From positions 1-64,000 of the forward strand of contig VBKY01000029.1 in the NCBI GenBank assembly GCA_005879255.1: a stretch of DNA of 64,000 nt, in the 5' to 3' direction. Of this stretch, positions 44,773-56,400 are shown piece after piece. The translations under genes were made by a program, and so were the position numbers. The notes under the pieces are model-generated. The model ran no database searches, was not told where the DNA came from, and saw only the letters and a program-made list of their open reading frames with translations. Positions within the stretch are counted from its first letter, which is position 1; each line of letters begins with the position of its first letter. This DNA comes from Deltaproteobacteria bacterium (GTDB lineage Bacteria; Desulfobacterota_B; Binatia; UBA9968).

Positions 44773-47700
44773 TTATACCGCTTCGGAAATGCTGCTGCCT
44801 GGGCCCTCCGGTTCGTCAATTTCGATCTCCGGTTTGGCATACCTGGCCACGCCGGTTCCGGCCGGGATCAAACGGCCCATGATCACATTTTCCTTCAGAC
44901 CACGGAGTGTATCGACCTTGCCTTGAATCGCGGCTTCCGTCAGCACCTTGGTAGTCTCCTGAAACGACGCCGCCGAGATAAAGCTCTCCGTTGAGAGCGA
45001 CGCTTTGGTGATGCCAAGCAAAAGCGGCTCGGCGATGGCGGGCTTTTCCCGTTCGCTGATGGCGCTCTGGTTTTCTTCATCGAAGCGCCATTTTTCCACT
45101 TGGTCGCCGACCAAGAAATCTGTATCGCCCGCCTCTTTTATGCGCACGCGCCGCAACATCTGCCGGACGATGACTTCGATATGCTTATCGTTAATGCGCA
45201 CGCCCTGCAGACGGTAGATTTCTTGCACTTCGTCAACCAAGTATTTAGCGAGCGCCTTTTCACCGAGAATATTCAAGATATCGTGCGGATTGGACGAGCC
45301 ATCCATCAGAGCCTCACCGGCTCGAATTCTATCGCCATCGTGCACGCTGATATGTTTGCCCTTAGGGATGAGATATTCGCGTGGTTCCCCCACTTCTGGC
45401 GTCACGATCACTTTACGTTTGCCCTTCGTATCCTTGCCAAACGACACAACGCCATCGATTTCCGTGATAACGGCGAACTCTTTAGGCTTGCGCGCCTCGA
45501 ATAGCTCCGCGACCCGCGGTAAACCACCCGTGATATCTTTGGTCTTGGTCGTCTCGCGGGGAATTTTCGCCAGGACGTCGCCGGCAAAAACCGTTTGTCC
45601 TTCTTGAACGTTGATATGCGCGCCAACCGGGATGAGATAGCGCGCTTCGGCCGTCGCCGTGAGCCGCGCCGTCTGCCCTTGGACATCCTTGATCGAGATG
45701 CGCGGCCGTTTGTCGACGTCTTTAGAATCGGGAAAGGCCGGTTCGCTCATCGACCTTTTCTTCCATGGTAACGCCTTCCACCATGTCACCGAATTTGACG
45801 TCTCCGCTCACTTCAGTGAGAATGGGTATCGTATAGGGATCCCATTCGGCCAAAAGCTCACCGGCCTTGACGCGCGCGCCATCTTTCTTTTTGAGCTTGG
45901 CGCCGTAAACCACAGGATAGCGTTCACGCTCCCGTTGCCGACCCTTTTCACCCTCCGGGTAGTCAACAATAGCGATCTCTCCGTTGCGGTTCATCACCAC
46001 GAAGTCACCATCTTTGTTCGTGACCGTGTTGACATTGAGAAACTTGATGAAGCCGTCGTTGCGGGATTCCAGCGTCGTCTGCTCGGCTCGCCGGCTCGCC
46101 GTGCCGCCGATGTGGAAGGTCCGCATGGTCAGCTGCGTTCCCGGCTCGCCGATGGACTGCGCCGCGATCACGCCCACAGCTTCACCCAGGTTGATCATGT
46201 GTCCGCGGCCTAGGTCACGGCCATAGCACATGACGCAAACTCCGCGTCGTGAAGCGCAGGTCAACACCGATCGAATCTTGATCCGTTCCAAACCGGCGTC
46301 TTCGATGCGCTGGACCAGCTCTTCGTTGATCTCCTGGTTCGCCTTGACGATCACGTCACCGGTGAATGGATCCTTGACATCCTCCAACGCCGCGCGCCCG
46401 AGCACGCGATCGCCGAGCGGTTCGATGATCTCGCCGCCTTCCATTAACGGCGTCATTTCGATGCCGTCCATGGTGCCGCAATCCTCCTCGCCTATCACCG
46501 CATCTTGCGCGACATCGACAAGTCGGCGCGTGAGATAACCGGAGTTTGCCGTTTTTAGTGCGGTGTCGGCTAGACCCTTGCGCGCGCCGTGAGTCGAAAT
46601 GAAGTACTGTAACACGGTGAGGCCCTCGCGGAAGTTCGCCGTGATCGGCGTCTCGATGATTTCGCCCGAGGGCTTCGCCATCAGGCCACGCATTCCGGCG
46701 AGCTGGCGAATCTGTTGGGCGCTGCCACGGGCACCGGAGTCAGCCATCATGAAAATGGGATTGAAGCTCGGTGCGGATATCTCATGACCCTGGTCATCGG
46801 TGACCTTTTCAGTACCCAGATCACGCAACATTTCGTCCGCGATGCGGTCCGTCACTTCCGCCCAGATATCGACGACTTTGTTGTAACGCTCGCCGTCGGT
46901 GATCAGACCATTCTTATATTGCTCTTCGATCTCGCGCACGTCGTCATGGGCTTTTTTGAGTAGCGCTTCTTTGCTGGGCGGAATGACCATGTCTTTGATG
47001 GAAATGGAAATTCCCGCTTTAGTCGCATTCTGGTAACCGATGTCTTTCAAACGATCGGCGAAAATGACCGTCGCCTTATTGCCGGCGAGACGATAACTAA
47101 CATCGATGAGATTCGCCAATTCCTTCTTTTTCATCACCCGATTGACTTCCTTGAACGGGATCACCGACGGCACGATGTCGTAAAGCAGCACCCGTCCGAC
47201 CGTCGTGTCGACGCGCTCGCCGTTGATTCGCACGGTGACCGGCGCTTGCAGGTCCACTTCACCTTGATCGTAGGCCACGCGCACTTCCGTCGGATTGCTC
47301 ATGAGACGACCGCTGCCTTTGGCGTGCAGGCGATCCCGAGTCATGTAGTAAAGCCCCAGAACGATGTCCTGAGTCGGCACGATTATCGGCTTGCCGTTGG
47401 CTGGCGAGAGAATATTATTCGTCGACATCATCAGCGCCCGCGCTTCCACTTGCGCTTCGACAGACAGCGGCACATGCACGGCCATCTGGTCACCGTCGAA
47501 GTCGGCATTGTAGGCGGCACACACGAGCGGATGAAGTTGAATCGCTTTGCCCTCGATCAAGATCGGCTCGAAGGCTTGAATACCAAGCCGATGCAGCGTC
47601 GGCGCGCGGTTGAGCAATATCGGGTGCTCGCGGATCACTTCATCGAGAATATCCCAGACTTCCGGCAGCTCGCGCTCGACCATCTTCTTCGCACTCTTGA

Positions 47701-48880
47701 TGGTCGTGACGTGACCGCGCTCTTCGAGTTTGTTGTAGATGAAAGGCTTGAACAGTTCCAAGGCCATCTTTTTTGGCAATCCGCATTGGTGCAGCCGGAG
47801 CTCAGGTCCAACGACGATCACCGAGCGACCCGAATAATCGACGCGCTTGCCGAGCAAGTTTTGGCGGAAGCGTCCGGTCTTTCCCTTCAGCATATCGCTC
47901 AAGGATTTGAGCGGGCGGCGGTTTTGACCGGTGATGGCCCGGCCGCGCCGTCCGTTGTCGAACAGCGCATCGACCGCTTCTTGAAGCATGCGCTTCTCGT
48001 TGCGAATAATCATATCCGGAGCACTCAACTCCATCAGTCGTTTGAGCCGGTTGTTGCGGTTAATCACCCGACGGTAGAGATCGTTGAGATCCGAAGTCGC
48101 AAACCGGCCGCCGTCCAGAGGAACCAGAGGTCGGAGATCCGGCGGGATAACCGGAATCACTTCCAAGACCATCCACTCCGGCCGATTGCCTGAAGTCTTG
48201 AATGCACTAATCACCTTCAAACGCTTAGCCATCTTTTTGCGGCGCACTTCGGAGTTTGCATCGCGCATTTCCTGTCGCAGATCTTCGGCCAACTTGGGCA
48301 CGTCGATGGCCTTGAGCAATTTGCGCACTGCTTCAGCACCCATTTCGGCAACGAACTTGCCGCCGTGTTCTTCGACTGCCTTGCGGTAGCGGGCTTCGGT
48401 CAAGAGTTCTTTGTATTGCAACGGTGTCTCGCCCGGATCGATAACGATATAGGACTCAAAGTAGAGAACTTTCTCGATCTCCTTGAGCGACATGTCGAGC
48501 AAGGCGCCGATACGGCTCGGCAGGCTTTTGAGAAACCAAATATGCACTACCGGAGTCGCCAGCTCGATATGGCCCATGCGCTCGCGCCGCACTTTGGACT
48601 GGATGACCTCGACGCCGCATTTCTCGCAGACCACGCCGCGATGGCGCATCCGTTTGTATTTGCCGCAATTGCATTCGTAATCTTTGGTAGGGCCAAAAAT
48701 CTTCGCGCAAAACAAGCCGTCACGTTCCGGCTTGAAGGTGCGATAGTTAATGGTCTCCGGTTTCTTGACCTCGCCGTGCGACCAAGAGCGGATCTTGTCG
48801 GGCGAGGCGACCGAGACTTTGATTGCGTTGAAGCTTAGCGGATTCTTCGGTTTCTCGAATAAGTTGAATAGATCTTCCAT
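44773..48880 (-). pseudogene. rpoC: RNA polymerase beta' subunit, broken by a deletion of about 14 nt
   Basis: The first about 1,050 residues run from ATG 48880 with the zinc-ribbon cysteines ([20 protein letters not shown]), the active-site [14 protein letters not shown] and the second zinc site ([13 protein letters not shown]). After DERTGLSR, near 45727, the frame ends. The remaining about 320 residues ([34 protein letters not shown], [17 protein letters not shown]) read in another frame to 44773. Four residues (KVII type) are missing; restoring 14 nt gives 1,373 residues. A CGA repeated at both sides of the gap fits deletion between short repeats. The gene is essential, so error is likely. 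Confidence 0.9.
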
Positions 48881-48884
48881 AAAA

Positions 48885-48895
48885 GGATCACCTCC
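48885..48895 (-). promoter_or_regulatory. Unusually long Shine-Dalgarno site of rpoC
   Basis: The minus strand reads GGAGGTGATCC four bases before the rpoC ATG. All 11 bases complement the usual 3' end of 16S rRNA (GGATCACCTCC), far more than the 4-6 bases seen at most genes here. Confidence 0.8.
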
Positions 48896-48912
48896 GGTTT
48901 TCGCGCCACAGC

Positions 48913-51900
48913 CTAACTGGGGTTACCTACTTTTTTTTCTTCGACCAATTCCACATCGAGGCCCAAACTCTGAAGCTCTTTTACCATGACGTTGAACGAC
49001 TCAGGCAAACCAGGTTCGAGCAGATTGTCGCCTTTGACGATTGCCTCGTACATGCGTGTTCGACCGACGACGTCGTCCGATTTCACGGTGAGCATTTCCT
49101 GGAGCGTGTAAGCCGCGCCGTACGCTTCCAGCGCCCACACCTCCATTTCGCCCAAGCGCTGGCCGCCAAACTGCGCTTTACCTCCAAGCGGTTGTTGGGT
49201 GACAAGTGAATAAGGACCGGTGGAGCGCGCGTGGATCTTGTCGTCGACCAGGTGATGGAGCTTCATGATGTACATGACGCCGACGGTCACTTTACCATCG
49301 AAAGGCTCGCCGGTTCGGCCATCGTAGAGCGTTACCTGCCCCGTGGCCGGCAATCCGGCTTTCTTGAGCAAGTTAAAAATTTCTTCTTCCGCCGCGCCGT
49401 CGAATACCGGCGATGCGATCCGAACGCCATCACGATACTTCTCGGCAAGTTTGAAAACTTCAGCCTCTTTGGCACCGTCGATCAGTTCATTGGCTTCTTT
49501 GGTACTGAGATAATCCTTCAGCCGCCGCCTGAGCGCGTCGCCGTCCTGGCGGTGCGCGCGCAGCAAGTCATCGATCTGCTTCCCGAGACTGCGCGCCGCC
49601 CAACCGAGATGCGCTTCGAGAATCTGGCCCACATTCATGCGCGACGGAACGCCGAGTGGATTTAAAACCACGTCGACCGGTGTACCATCTTCGAGATAAG
49701 GCATGTCCTCCTCAGGGAGGATGCGAGAGATGACGCCTTTGTTGCCATGGCGCCCCGCCATCTTGTCGCCGACCTGAAGCTTGCGCTTGATCGCGACAAA
49801 GACCTTGACCATCTTGATGACGCCTGGAGGAAGTTCATCGCCGCCTTTGAGCTTGTCGATCTTATCCTCAAAAGCGCGCTTGATCAGGTTGACTTGGCCG
49901 GCAGTGCTTTCGATGATACGACCGAGCTCGTTTTCCACCGATTCATTATCAACCCGAATCTCGCCCCAATAAGCCATCGGCAGTTGATCGAGATCTTCTT
50001 CAGTCAACTCTTGGCCCTTATTGAGCAATACCTTTCGGCTGTCGTCGCTGATCCGGCCGGCTAATCGGCGTCCGATGAGAAGCTTTTTCAACCGTCTGAG
50101 AGCGCCGTCTTGAAGGATTCGGATTTCGTCATGCTGGTCTTTTCTAAGTCGCGTGACCTCTTCGTCCTCGATCACTTTGCTCCGCTCATCCTTACCCAAA
50201 CCTTTGCGCGAGAAGATCCGCACATTGATGACGGTACCTTCCACGCCGGGCGGAACTCGCAAAGAGGTGTCACGCACCTCTCCGGCCTTCTCGCCGAAGA
50301 TCGCTCGCAGCAGCTTTTCTTCCGGCGACAGTTGGGTTTCACCCTTCGGCGTAATCTTGCCAACGAGAATATGGCCAGGCTTGACCTCAGCGCCGATGCG
50401 AATCATGCCGCTCTCATCGAGATCGGTGAGCGCCTCATCGCCAACGTTTGGAATATCGCGGGTGATTTCTTCCGGACCAAGCTTAGTGTCGCGCGAGACG
50501 CACTCGAATTCCTCGATGTGTATCGAGGTATAAATATCTTCTTTTACCACCCGCTCGCTGATCAGGATTGAATCCTCGAAGTTGTAGCCACCCCAGGGCA
50601 TCAGCGCCACCACCACGTTGCGACCCAAAGCGAGCTCGCCCATTTCGGTCGACGGTCCATCGGCGATGACGTCGCTGGCTTTGACCTGATCGCCGACGAC
50701 GATGATCGGCCGCTGATTAATGCAAGTATTTTGATTCGAGCGTTGATATTTGACGAGATTGTAAATATCGACACCCGTATCCCGCGCACCGGAAGGTTTA
50801 TCAGCTTTGATGACGATGCGCGTCGAATCGACGCTTTCCACCACACCGTCGCGGCGCGCGACAATCGTCACACCGGAATCGCGCGCCACGATCTTTTCCA
50901 TGCCCGTGCCCACAAACGGCGCCTCGGTTCTAAGTAAGGGCACCGCCTGGCGCTGCATGTTGGAACCCATCAGGGCGCGGTTGGCGTCGTCGTTTTCCAA
51001 AAAAGGAATCAAAGAGGCCGCCACGCTCACCAACTGGTTCGGCGACACGTCCATGAAATTAATTTCCTCCGGACGCGCCATGACGAACTCACCGCCCTTG
51101 CGCGCCGATACCAGGTCGAGGGTAAAATTGCCGCGCCCATCGATAGGCGCATTGGCCTGGGCGATGACATGGTCCTCTTCTTCCAGCGCGGATAGATAGC
51201 GAATTCGATCCGTGACCCGCCCGTTTTCGACCTCGCGATAAGGCGTCTCGATGAAACCAAAATCATTGACGCGGGCATAGGTGGTCAGGGACGCGATTAA
51301 ACCGATATTCGGACCTTCGGGCGTCTCGATCGGACAAACCCGGCCGTAGTGCGTCGGATGCACGTCGCGGACCTCGAAGCCGGCCCGCTCGCGTGTCAAA
51401 CCGCCCGGACCGAGAGCCGAAAGCCGCCGTTTGTGAGTAATCTCAGAAAGCGGGTTGGTTTGATCCATGAATTGAGACAGCTGGCTGGAACCGAAAAATT
51501 CTTTAAGCGCCGCCGAAACCGGTTTGTAATTGATCAGCTCCTGCGGCATCAAAGTTTCGATGTCTTGCAGGCTCATCTTTTCTTTGATCGCGCGCTCCAT
51601 GCGCACCAAACCGACGCGGAAGTGATTTTCGACGAGCTCGCCGACCGCGCGCACCCGACGATTGCCGAGATGGTCGATGTCATCCACCGACCCATTCCCG
51701 TTCTTAAGCTCCATCAAGTAGCGCACGACCTCGAGGATGTCCTCTTTTCGCAGCGTCCCTTGCTCCAGAGGCACATTGAGCTTCAGTCGGTGGTTCAGCT
51801 TGAGCCGCCCGACTTTGGAGAGATCGTAACGATCAGGATTGAAGAACAGGTTATTAAAAAAATTAGTCGCTGACTCCACCGTCGGCGGGTCACCCGGCCT

Positions 51901-53034
51901 GAGACGCCGGTAAATTTCCAAGATCGCATCCTGGGAAGATCGAATCCGGTCCTGAAGCAACGTATTTCGCAAGAAAGGTCCGACGCTCGATTCATCGATG
52001 AACAGCACGTCGATTTGGTGAATCCCTTTCTCGCGAATCAGGTCGAGCTTTTCCTGAGTGATTTCTTGATTGCACTCAACGAGCACTTCCTTAGTGTGCG
52101 GATCGATAATCTCATGGGACGCCACTCGCCCTAAAATATCTTCCCAGGCGATCGGCACATGCTTTATTTTGGCCGCCTCCATCTGGCGCAGCACCGGACG
52201 AGTAAACTTCTTGCCTTCTTTCACAATAACGTCGTTGCTCTTGGGGTCGCGTACATCCGCCCCGACTTTGGCTCCCAGCAGGTGATTCGCGTTAAGAACC
52301 AGTCCCGGTTTACGCCCGTCGAAAACGATAGTGTCGCTTTTATAGTAATAGTTGAGCAAATCTTCGATCGTCATTCCCAGCGCCCGCAATAAAACCGTAG
52401 CGTGAAACTTCCGGCGTCGGTCGATGCGCACATACAGGATGTCGCGCGGATCGAACTCGAGATCCACCCAAGATCCCCGATACGGAATCACACGTGCCGA
52501 ATAAAGCAGCTTACCGCTGGCATGGGTTTTCCCCTTATCGTGCTCGAAAAAAACTCCCGGCGAGCGATGCAGCTGGCTAACGATTACCCGCTCGGTGCCG
52601 TTGACCATAAACGTGCCGTTGGTGGTCATCAGCGGGATCTCGCCGAAATAGACCTCCTGTTCTTTGACATTCTTAATGCTGCGCGAGCCGGTCTGCTGAT
52701 CGACATCCCACAGCACCAACTGCACAGTGACCTTCAAAGGCGCGGCGAATGTCATGCCGCGTTGATGACACTCTTCGACGTCATACTTGGGTTCGCCCAG
52801 CGAATAGCTGACAAACTCCAAAGAAGCGGTTTCGTTAAAATCCTTGATCGGGAAAACCGATTTAAAAACTTCCTGTAGTCCGATGCTCTGACGTGCCGCC
52901 GGCGCGGCGTCCTTTTGCAGAAATAGCTCGTAAGAGTTTTTTTGGATTTCAATTAGATAGGGAAGATCGATAATTTTTCGAATCCTCCCGAAACTACGGC
53001 GAAATCGTAAGTTATTGGCAACTTGAAATGCCAT
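48913..53034 (-). CDS. rpoB: RNA polymerase beta subunit
   Basis: A 1,373-residue catalytic subunit. The rifampicin region reads [20 protein letters not shown] with [13 protein letters not shown], a sensitive-type sequence. [17 protein letters not shown] and the C-terminal [20 protein letters not shown] are complete. ATG 53034 has GGAG six bases upstream and is preferred over the GTG two codons earlier. Confidence 0.97.
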   Translation of the reverse strand: MAFQVANNLRFRRSFGRIRKIIDLPYLIEIQKNSYELFLQKDAAPAARQSIGLQEVFKSVFPIKDFNETASLEFVSYSLGEPKYDVEECHQRGMTFAAPLKVTVQLVLWDVDQQTGSRSIKNVKEQEVYFGEIPLMTTNGTFMVNGTERVIVSQLHRSPGVFFEHDKGKTHASGKLLYSARVIPYRGSWVDLEFDPRDILYVRIDRRRKFHATVLLRALGMTIEDLLNYYYKSDTIVFDGRKPGLVLNANHLLGAKVGADVRDPKSNDVIVKEGKKFTRPVLRQMEAAKIKHVPIAWEDILGRVASHEIIDPHTKEVLVECNQEITQEKLDLIREKGIHQIDVLFIDESSVGPFLRNTLLQDRIRSSQDAILEIYRRLRPGDPPTVESATNFFNNLFFNPDRYDLSKVGRLKLNHRLKLNVPLEQGTLRKEDILEVVRYLMELKNGNGSVDDIDHLGNRRVRAVGELVENHFRVGLVRMERAIKEKMSLQDIETLMPQELINYKPVSAALKEFFGSSQLSQFMDQTNPLSEITHKRRLSALGPGGLTRERAGFEVRDVHPTHYGRVCPIETPEGPNIGLIASLTTYARVNDFGFIETPYREVENGRVTDRIRYLSALEEEDHVIAQANAPIDGRGNFTLDLVSARKGGEFVMARPEEINFMDVSPNQLVSVAASLIPFLENDDANRALMGSNMQRQAVPLLRTEAPFVGTGMEKIVARDSGVTIVARRDGVVESVDSTRIVIKADKPSGARDTGVDIYNLVKYQRSNQNTCINQRPIIVVGDQVKASDVIADGPSTEMGELALGRNVVVALMPWGGYNFEDSILISERVVKEDIYTSIHIEEFECVSRDTKLGPEEITRDIPNVGDEALTDLDESGMIRIGAEVKPGHILVGKITPKGETQLSPEEKLLRAIFGEKAGEVRDTSLRVPPGVEGTVINVRIFSRKGLGKDERSKVIEDEEVTRLRKDQHDEIRILQDGALRRLKKLLIGRRLAGRISDDSRKVLLNKGQELTEEDLDQLPMAYWGEIRVDNESVENELGRIIESTAGQVNLIKRAFEDKIDKLKGGDELPPGVIKMVKVFVAIKRKLQVGDKMAGRHGNKGVISRILPEEDMPYLEDGTPVDVVLNPLGVPSRMNVGQILEAHLGWAARSLGKQIDDLLRAHRQDGDALRRRLKDYLSTKEANELIDGAKEAEVFKLAEKYRDGVRIASPVFDGAAEEEIFNLLKKAGLPATGQVTLYDGRTGEPFDGKVTVGVMYIMKLHHLVDDKIHARSTGPYSLVTQQPLGGKAQFGGQRLGEMEVWALEAYGAAYTLQEMLTVKSDDVVGRTRMYEAIVKGDNLLEPGLPESFNVMVKELQSLGLDVELVEEKKVGNPS

Positions 53035-53107
53035 GCGCACTCCTCTGCTTAAATGGCGGTCGACAATCCATTACTGAAAGTACCACACCAGCACTACCTC
53101 GCGAGAC

Positions 53108-53485
53108 CTACTTGATTTCAACTTTCGCGCCCTGTTCCTCTAGTTTTTTCTTGATACTCTCCGCCTCCGCTTTGGCTACGGCTTCTTTCACCGGCTTGGG
53201 CGCACCATCGACGAGGTCCTTGGCTTCCTTCAAGCCGAGCCCGGTGAGCTCGCGGACGACTTTGATAACCTGAATCTTTTTCTCTCCGGCTTCGGTAAGA
53301 ATAACGTTGAACTCGGTCTTTTCTTCCACCGGCGCCGCCGCTCCGCCCGCCGCCGCAGCCACCGCGACGGGAGCCGCCGCACTGACGCCCAACTCTTCTT
53401 CGAGCTCCTTTACCAGCGCCGCAGCGTCCAACAGGGTCATGTTTTTGATAAATTCCTTGACTTGTTCTTTTGATACGCCTTCCAT
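53108..53485 (-). CDS. rplL: Ribosomal protein L7/L12
   Basis: A 125-residue stalk protein: N-terminal dimer domain, Ala-rich hinge ([13 protein letters not shown]) and C-terminal factor-binding domain ([20 protein letters not shown], with the Lys and Gly of the factor site). Confidence 0.96.
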   Translation of the reverse strand: MEGVSKEQVKEFIKNMTLLDAAALVKELEEELGVSAAAPVAVAAAAGGAAAPVEEKTEFNVILTEAGEKKIQVIKVVRELTGLGLKEAKDLVDGAPKPVKEAVAKAEAESIKKKLEEQGAKVEIK

Positions 53486-53526
53486 GGAAATGGTCCCCCT
53501 TTAATTGTTTCTGTGAAAAATCTTGT

Positions 53527-54069
53527 TCACTCGGATTTTGTTCTACGAACCGAATCAATTAATCTGACGACTCTCGCGCCTGGTTCTTGAATCAGGCGCA
53601 CAAGTTGTGTGGCCGGCGCGTTGATCATAGCCAGCAACTTGGCCTGAAGCTCCGGCTTACTCGGCATCTGCGACAAAACCTTGACGGCGGCTGGATCCAT
53701 GAATCGCCCTTCAAACACGCCGCCTTTGATTTTTAGCTTGTCCGTGTCGTCAGCGAACTTGATCAACGCTTTGGATAAAATCACCGGGTCATCGTAAGCG
53801 AATACCCAGCCGTTTGGTCCTTCGAGCAATTTTTCCAGATCCCCGAAGGGGGTATCTCCGAGCGCCCGCCGTACCAAGGTGTTCTTGATGACTTGATACT
53901 CGCCCGCAGCGCCGCGGATCTCTCGCCTTAGGCGGGTCATCTGCGCGACGGTCAGTCCTCGGTATTCTGTAACAATTGCCATCTTGGCCGACTTGAGCCG
54001 CTGATGAACGGCGGCAACTGCTTCGGCTTTTTCGCCGTGCCCTGCACGGGCCGCTTCCACTTCCGACAT
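53527..54069 (-). CDS. rplJ: Ribosomal protein L10
   Basis: A 180-residue stalk base that anchors L7/L12 dimers. IVTEYRGLTVAQMTRLRREI and the C-terminal L12-binding helix (ATQLVRLIQEPGARVVRLI) are visible. Confidence 0.95.
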   Translation of the reverse strand: MSEVEAARAGHGEKAEAVAAVHQRLKSAKMAIVTEYRGLTVAQMTRLRREIRGAAGEYQVIKNTLVRRALGDTPFGDLEKLLEGPNGWVFAYDDPVILSKALIKFADDTDKLKIKGGVFEGRFMDPAAVKVLSQMPSKPELQAKLLAMINAPATQLVRLIQEPGARVVRLIDSVRRTKSE

Positions 54070-54124
54070 AGTCTACTCCCTGATCCGCTCTAGCTTAGTC
54101 CACAAGATGAAAATTCAATTTTCA

Positions 54125-54829
54125 CTAGGCAGCCATCGCTCTGATTTGCGCCAAGTCGATTTTGATTCCCGGGCCCATGGTAGTAGTCACCGTGACACCC
54201 TTAACGAAATTGCCTTTGGCCGAAGCCGGCTTTGCCCGCAAAATTGACAACAATACGGCCGTGGCATTTTCGATCAACTGTTCGGCGCCAAACGAAGCCT
54301 TGCCCACCGGCACATGGATAATACCGGCTTTGTCCACGCGGAATTCCAGTTTGCCCGCCTTGATTTCCTTGACGGCCTTGCCGATATCGATGTTAACCGT
54401 ACCGGTTTTCGGGTTCGGCATGAGACCGCGTGGACCTAAGATTTTGCCGATTCGCCCGACCGCTCCCATCATATCGGGCGTGGCAACAGTTTTATCGAAC
54501 TCTAGCCATCCCTCGCTAATTTTCTTGATCAGGTCGTCATTACCGACGAAGTCGGCGCCGGCTTCCTGAGCTTCTTTTTCCTTTTCACCTTTGGCGAACG
54601 CAAGGACGCGCACCGGTTTTCCCATGCCATGGGGCAAGGTCACGGTGCCGCGGATATTCTGATCGGCCTGGCGCGGATCGACACCCAAGCGGATCGCCAT
54701 TTCCACGGTCTCATCGAACTTGGCGCGGGCTGTATCCTTTACCAAACGTAGACTATCTTCCAACAGATAGCGCTGATTGCGGTCAACTTTGGCGAGCGCG
54801 ACACGATAGCTTTTTCCATTCTTACTCAT
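54125..54829 (-). CDS. rplA: Ribosomal protein L1
   Basis: A 234-residue L1-stalk protein that often represses the L11 operon by binding its leader. [40 protein letters not shown] and the ending [17 protein letters not shown] are standard. Confidence 0.96.
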   Translation of the reverse strand: MSKNGKSYRVALAKVDRNQRYLLEDSLRLVKDTARAKFDETVEMAIRLGVDPRQADQNIRGTVTLPHGMGKPVRVLAFAKGEKEKEAQEAGADFVGNDDLIKKISEGWLEFDKTVATPDMMGAVGRIGKILGPRGLMPNPKTGTVNIDIGKAVKEIKAGKLEFRVDKAGIIHVPVGKASFGAEQLIENATAVLLSILRAKPASAKGNFVKGVTVTTTMGPGIKIDLAQIRAMAA

Positions 54830-54892
54830 GGCTTCCCTCTTGGCAAAATTTTGCCATTCGTTCGATCGTCGCTGCCGTCGGGAGCGAGCAAA

Positions 54893-55318
54893 CTAACCCT
54901 CGACTTCCAAGCCCAAACTACGAGCGGTACCCTCGACAGACTTCTCCGCCGCGACGAGATCTTTCGCTGTGAGATCCTTGAGCTTTAGTTCGGCAATCTG
55001 CCTGATTTGCGCTCGTGTGACTGTTCCAACCTTGTTTTTTCCAGGCTCGGCAGAGCCTTTGTCGAGTCCGGCGGCTTTTTTGAGCAACACCGATGCCGGC
55101 GGGGTCTTGGTCACGAAAGTAAACGAACGATCCGCATACACGGTAATGATCACCGGCGTGATCATGCCTTGCTGCGCTTGAGTTGCGGCGTTGAAAGCTT
55201 TGCAGAACTCCATGATGTTAACGCCGCGCTGACCCAGCGCTGGTCCCACTGGCGGGCTGGGATTTGCCTGACCTGCTGGGATCTGCAGTTTGATTTCCCC
55301 GATGACTTTCTTGGCCAT
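54893..55318 (-). CDS. rplK: Ribosomal protein L11
   Basis: A 141-residue factor-centre protein ([38 protein letters not shown]). The proline-rich linker and C-terminal rRNA-binding domain are intact. Confidence 0.96.
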   Translation of the reverse strand: MAKKVIGEIKLQIPAGQANPSPPVGPALGQRGVNIMEFCKAFNAATQAQQGMITPVIITVYADRSFTFVTKTPPASVLLKKAAGLDKGSAEPGKNKVGTVTRAQIRQIAELKLKDLTAKDLVAAEKSVEGTARSLGLEVEG

Positions 55319-55341
55319 TGTCTTTCAGTTCCCCTATCTCA

Positions 55342-55872
55342 CTAATTACGTTCAACTTGGACGAACTCGAGTTCCACAGGCGTGGCTCGTCCAAAAATAC
55401 TGATCAAAACCCTGAGCTTGCCCTTATCCGGTTTGACCTCTTCGACCACACCATTGAAATCGGCAAAAGGACCGTCGATAACCTTGACGTTCTCGCCCAC
55501 GGAAAACAAAACACGAGGTTTCGGCTTGATCGCCCCTTCTTCCATCTGCTGGTTGATCGCTCTAACCTCTTCGTCGCTAACCGGCGGGGGATTGGTGCTA
55601 CCGCCGACAAAGCCGGTTATCTTCGGGGTCTCCTTGACCACGTGCCAAGTGTCATCACTCAGCTCCATCTGAACAAGGATATAGCCGGGAAAAAACTTTC
55701 GCGAAGAAGTCTTCTTTTTACCCTTGACCAGCTCAACGACCTTTTCCACAGGTACGAGAATTTCGCCAAAATACTCCTGCTTGCCGAGCGCTCGGATCCG
55801 CTCTTCCAGGGCTGCTTTTGCTTTTTGTTCATAGCCCGAAAAGGTGTGAACGATGTACCAGTGCTTCGCCAT
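55342..55872 (-). CDS. nusG: Transcription termination/antitermination factor NusG
   Basis: A 176-residue factor that binds polymerase through its NGN domain (KHWYIVHTFSGYEQKAKAAL, PGYILVQMELSDDTWHVV). Its KOW domain (VKVIDGPFADFNGVVEEV) contacts Rho or S10. It lies between secE and rplK. Confidence 0.96.
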   Translation of the reverse strand: MAKHWYIVHTFSGYEQKAKAALEERIRALGKQEYFGEILVPVEKVVELVKGKKKTSSRKFFPGYILVQMELSDDTWHVVKETPKITGFVGGSTNPPPVSDEEVRAINQQMEEGAIKPKPRVLFSVGENVKVIDGPFADFNGVVEEVKPDKGKLRVLISIFGRATPVELEFVQVERN

Positions 55873-55890
55873 AGAGGAGAGCCTATGAAA

Positions 55891-56106
55891 TTAGCCAATG
55901 ACCGCCTGAATGGCTTTTGTCAGAACAAAATCGACCATCGCCAAATAGACGGAAATCAAGACCACGACGACAATGACGACCAGCGTTGCCGCGTAAGTTT
56001 CCTTGCGCGAGGGCCAATGAACTTTTTTGAGCTCTTGCCAAGATTCCTGGAAATATTCGCTCGCATGCCGGATGGCATCCTGGACCTTTTGAATCCAATC
56101 CCCCAT
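55891..56106 (-). CDS. secE: Preprotein translocase SecE
   Basis: A 71-residue single-helix SecE. The amphipathic region (WQELKKVHWPSRKETYAAT) precedes one membrane helix (LVVIVVVVLISVYLAMVDFV). ATG 56106 (MGDWIQKV) starts just after tRNA-Trp; the longer open frame runs through the tRNA and is not real. Confidence 0.93.
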   Translation of the reverse strand: MGDWIQKVQDAIRHASEYFQESWQELKKVHWPSRKETYAATLVVIVVVVLISVYLAMVDFVLTKAIQAVIG

Positions 56107-56130
56107 AAACTTGTCCCAACCGCGATGAGA

Positions 56131-56207
56131 TGGCGGGTCAGGCAGGGCTCGAACCTGCAACAACCGGATTTGGAGTCCGGCGCTCTACCAATTGGAGCTA
56201 CTGACCC
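56131..56207 (-). tRNA. tRNA-Trp (anticodon CCA)
   Basis: A cloverleaf with acceptor GGGTCAG/CTGACCC, anticodon loop CTCCAAA and TTCGAGC T-arm. The 3' CCA is encoded. It lies between rpmG and secE, its frequent position. Confidence 0.95.
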
Positions 56208-56218
56208 CCTGTATCTCC

Positions 56219-56371
56219 CTAGACTTTAATCTCACGATGCAGGGTGTGGCTCCGGCAAAAGGAACAAAACTTTTTGAGAGATAATTTCTCGGTGGTTTTC
56301 TTCCGGTTTTTTGTCGACGTATAGTTTTTGCGCTTACACTGGTCGCAAGCAAATCCTACGATCTCCCGCAT
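56219..56371 (-). CDS. rpmG: Ribosomal protein L33, zinc type
   Basis: A 50-residue protein starting MREIVGFACDQCKRKNYTST, with a second CxxC in KFCSFCRSHTLHREIKV. The four cysteines mark the zinc form. The stop is 11 bases before tRNA-Trp. Confidence 0.93.
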   Translation of the reverse strand: MREIVGFACDQCKRKNYTSTKNRKKTTEKLSLKKFCSFCRSHTLHREIKV

Positions 56372-56400
56372 GGCCGCAACCTCCCTTGCCGGGCGTTATG

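Noticed and set aside
55891..56163. Longer SecE start inside tRNA-Trp
   Set aside because: The first 19 codons are tRNA sequence; ATG 56106 is the normal start.
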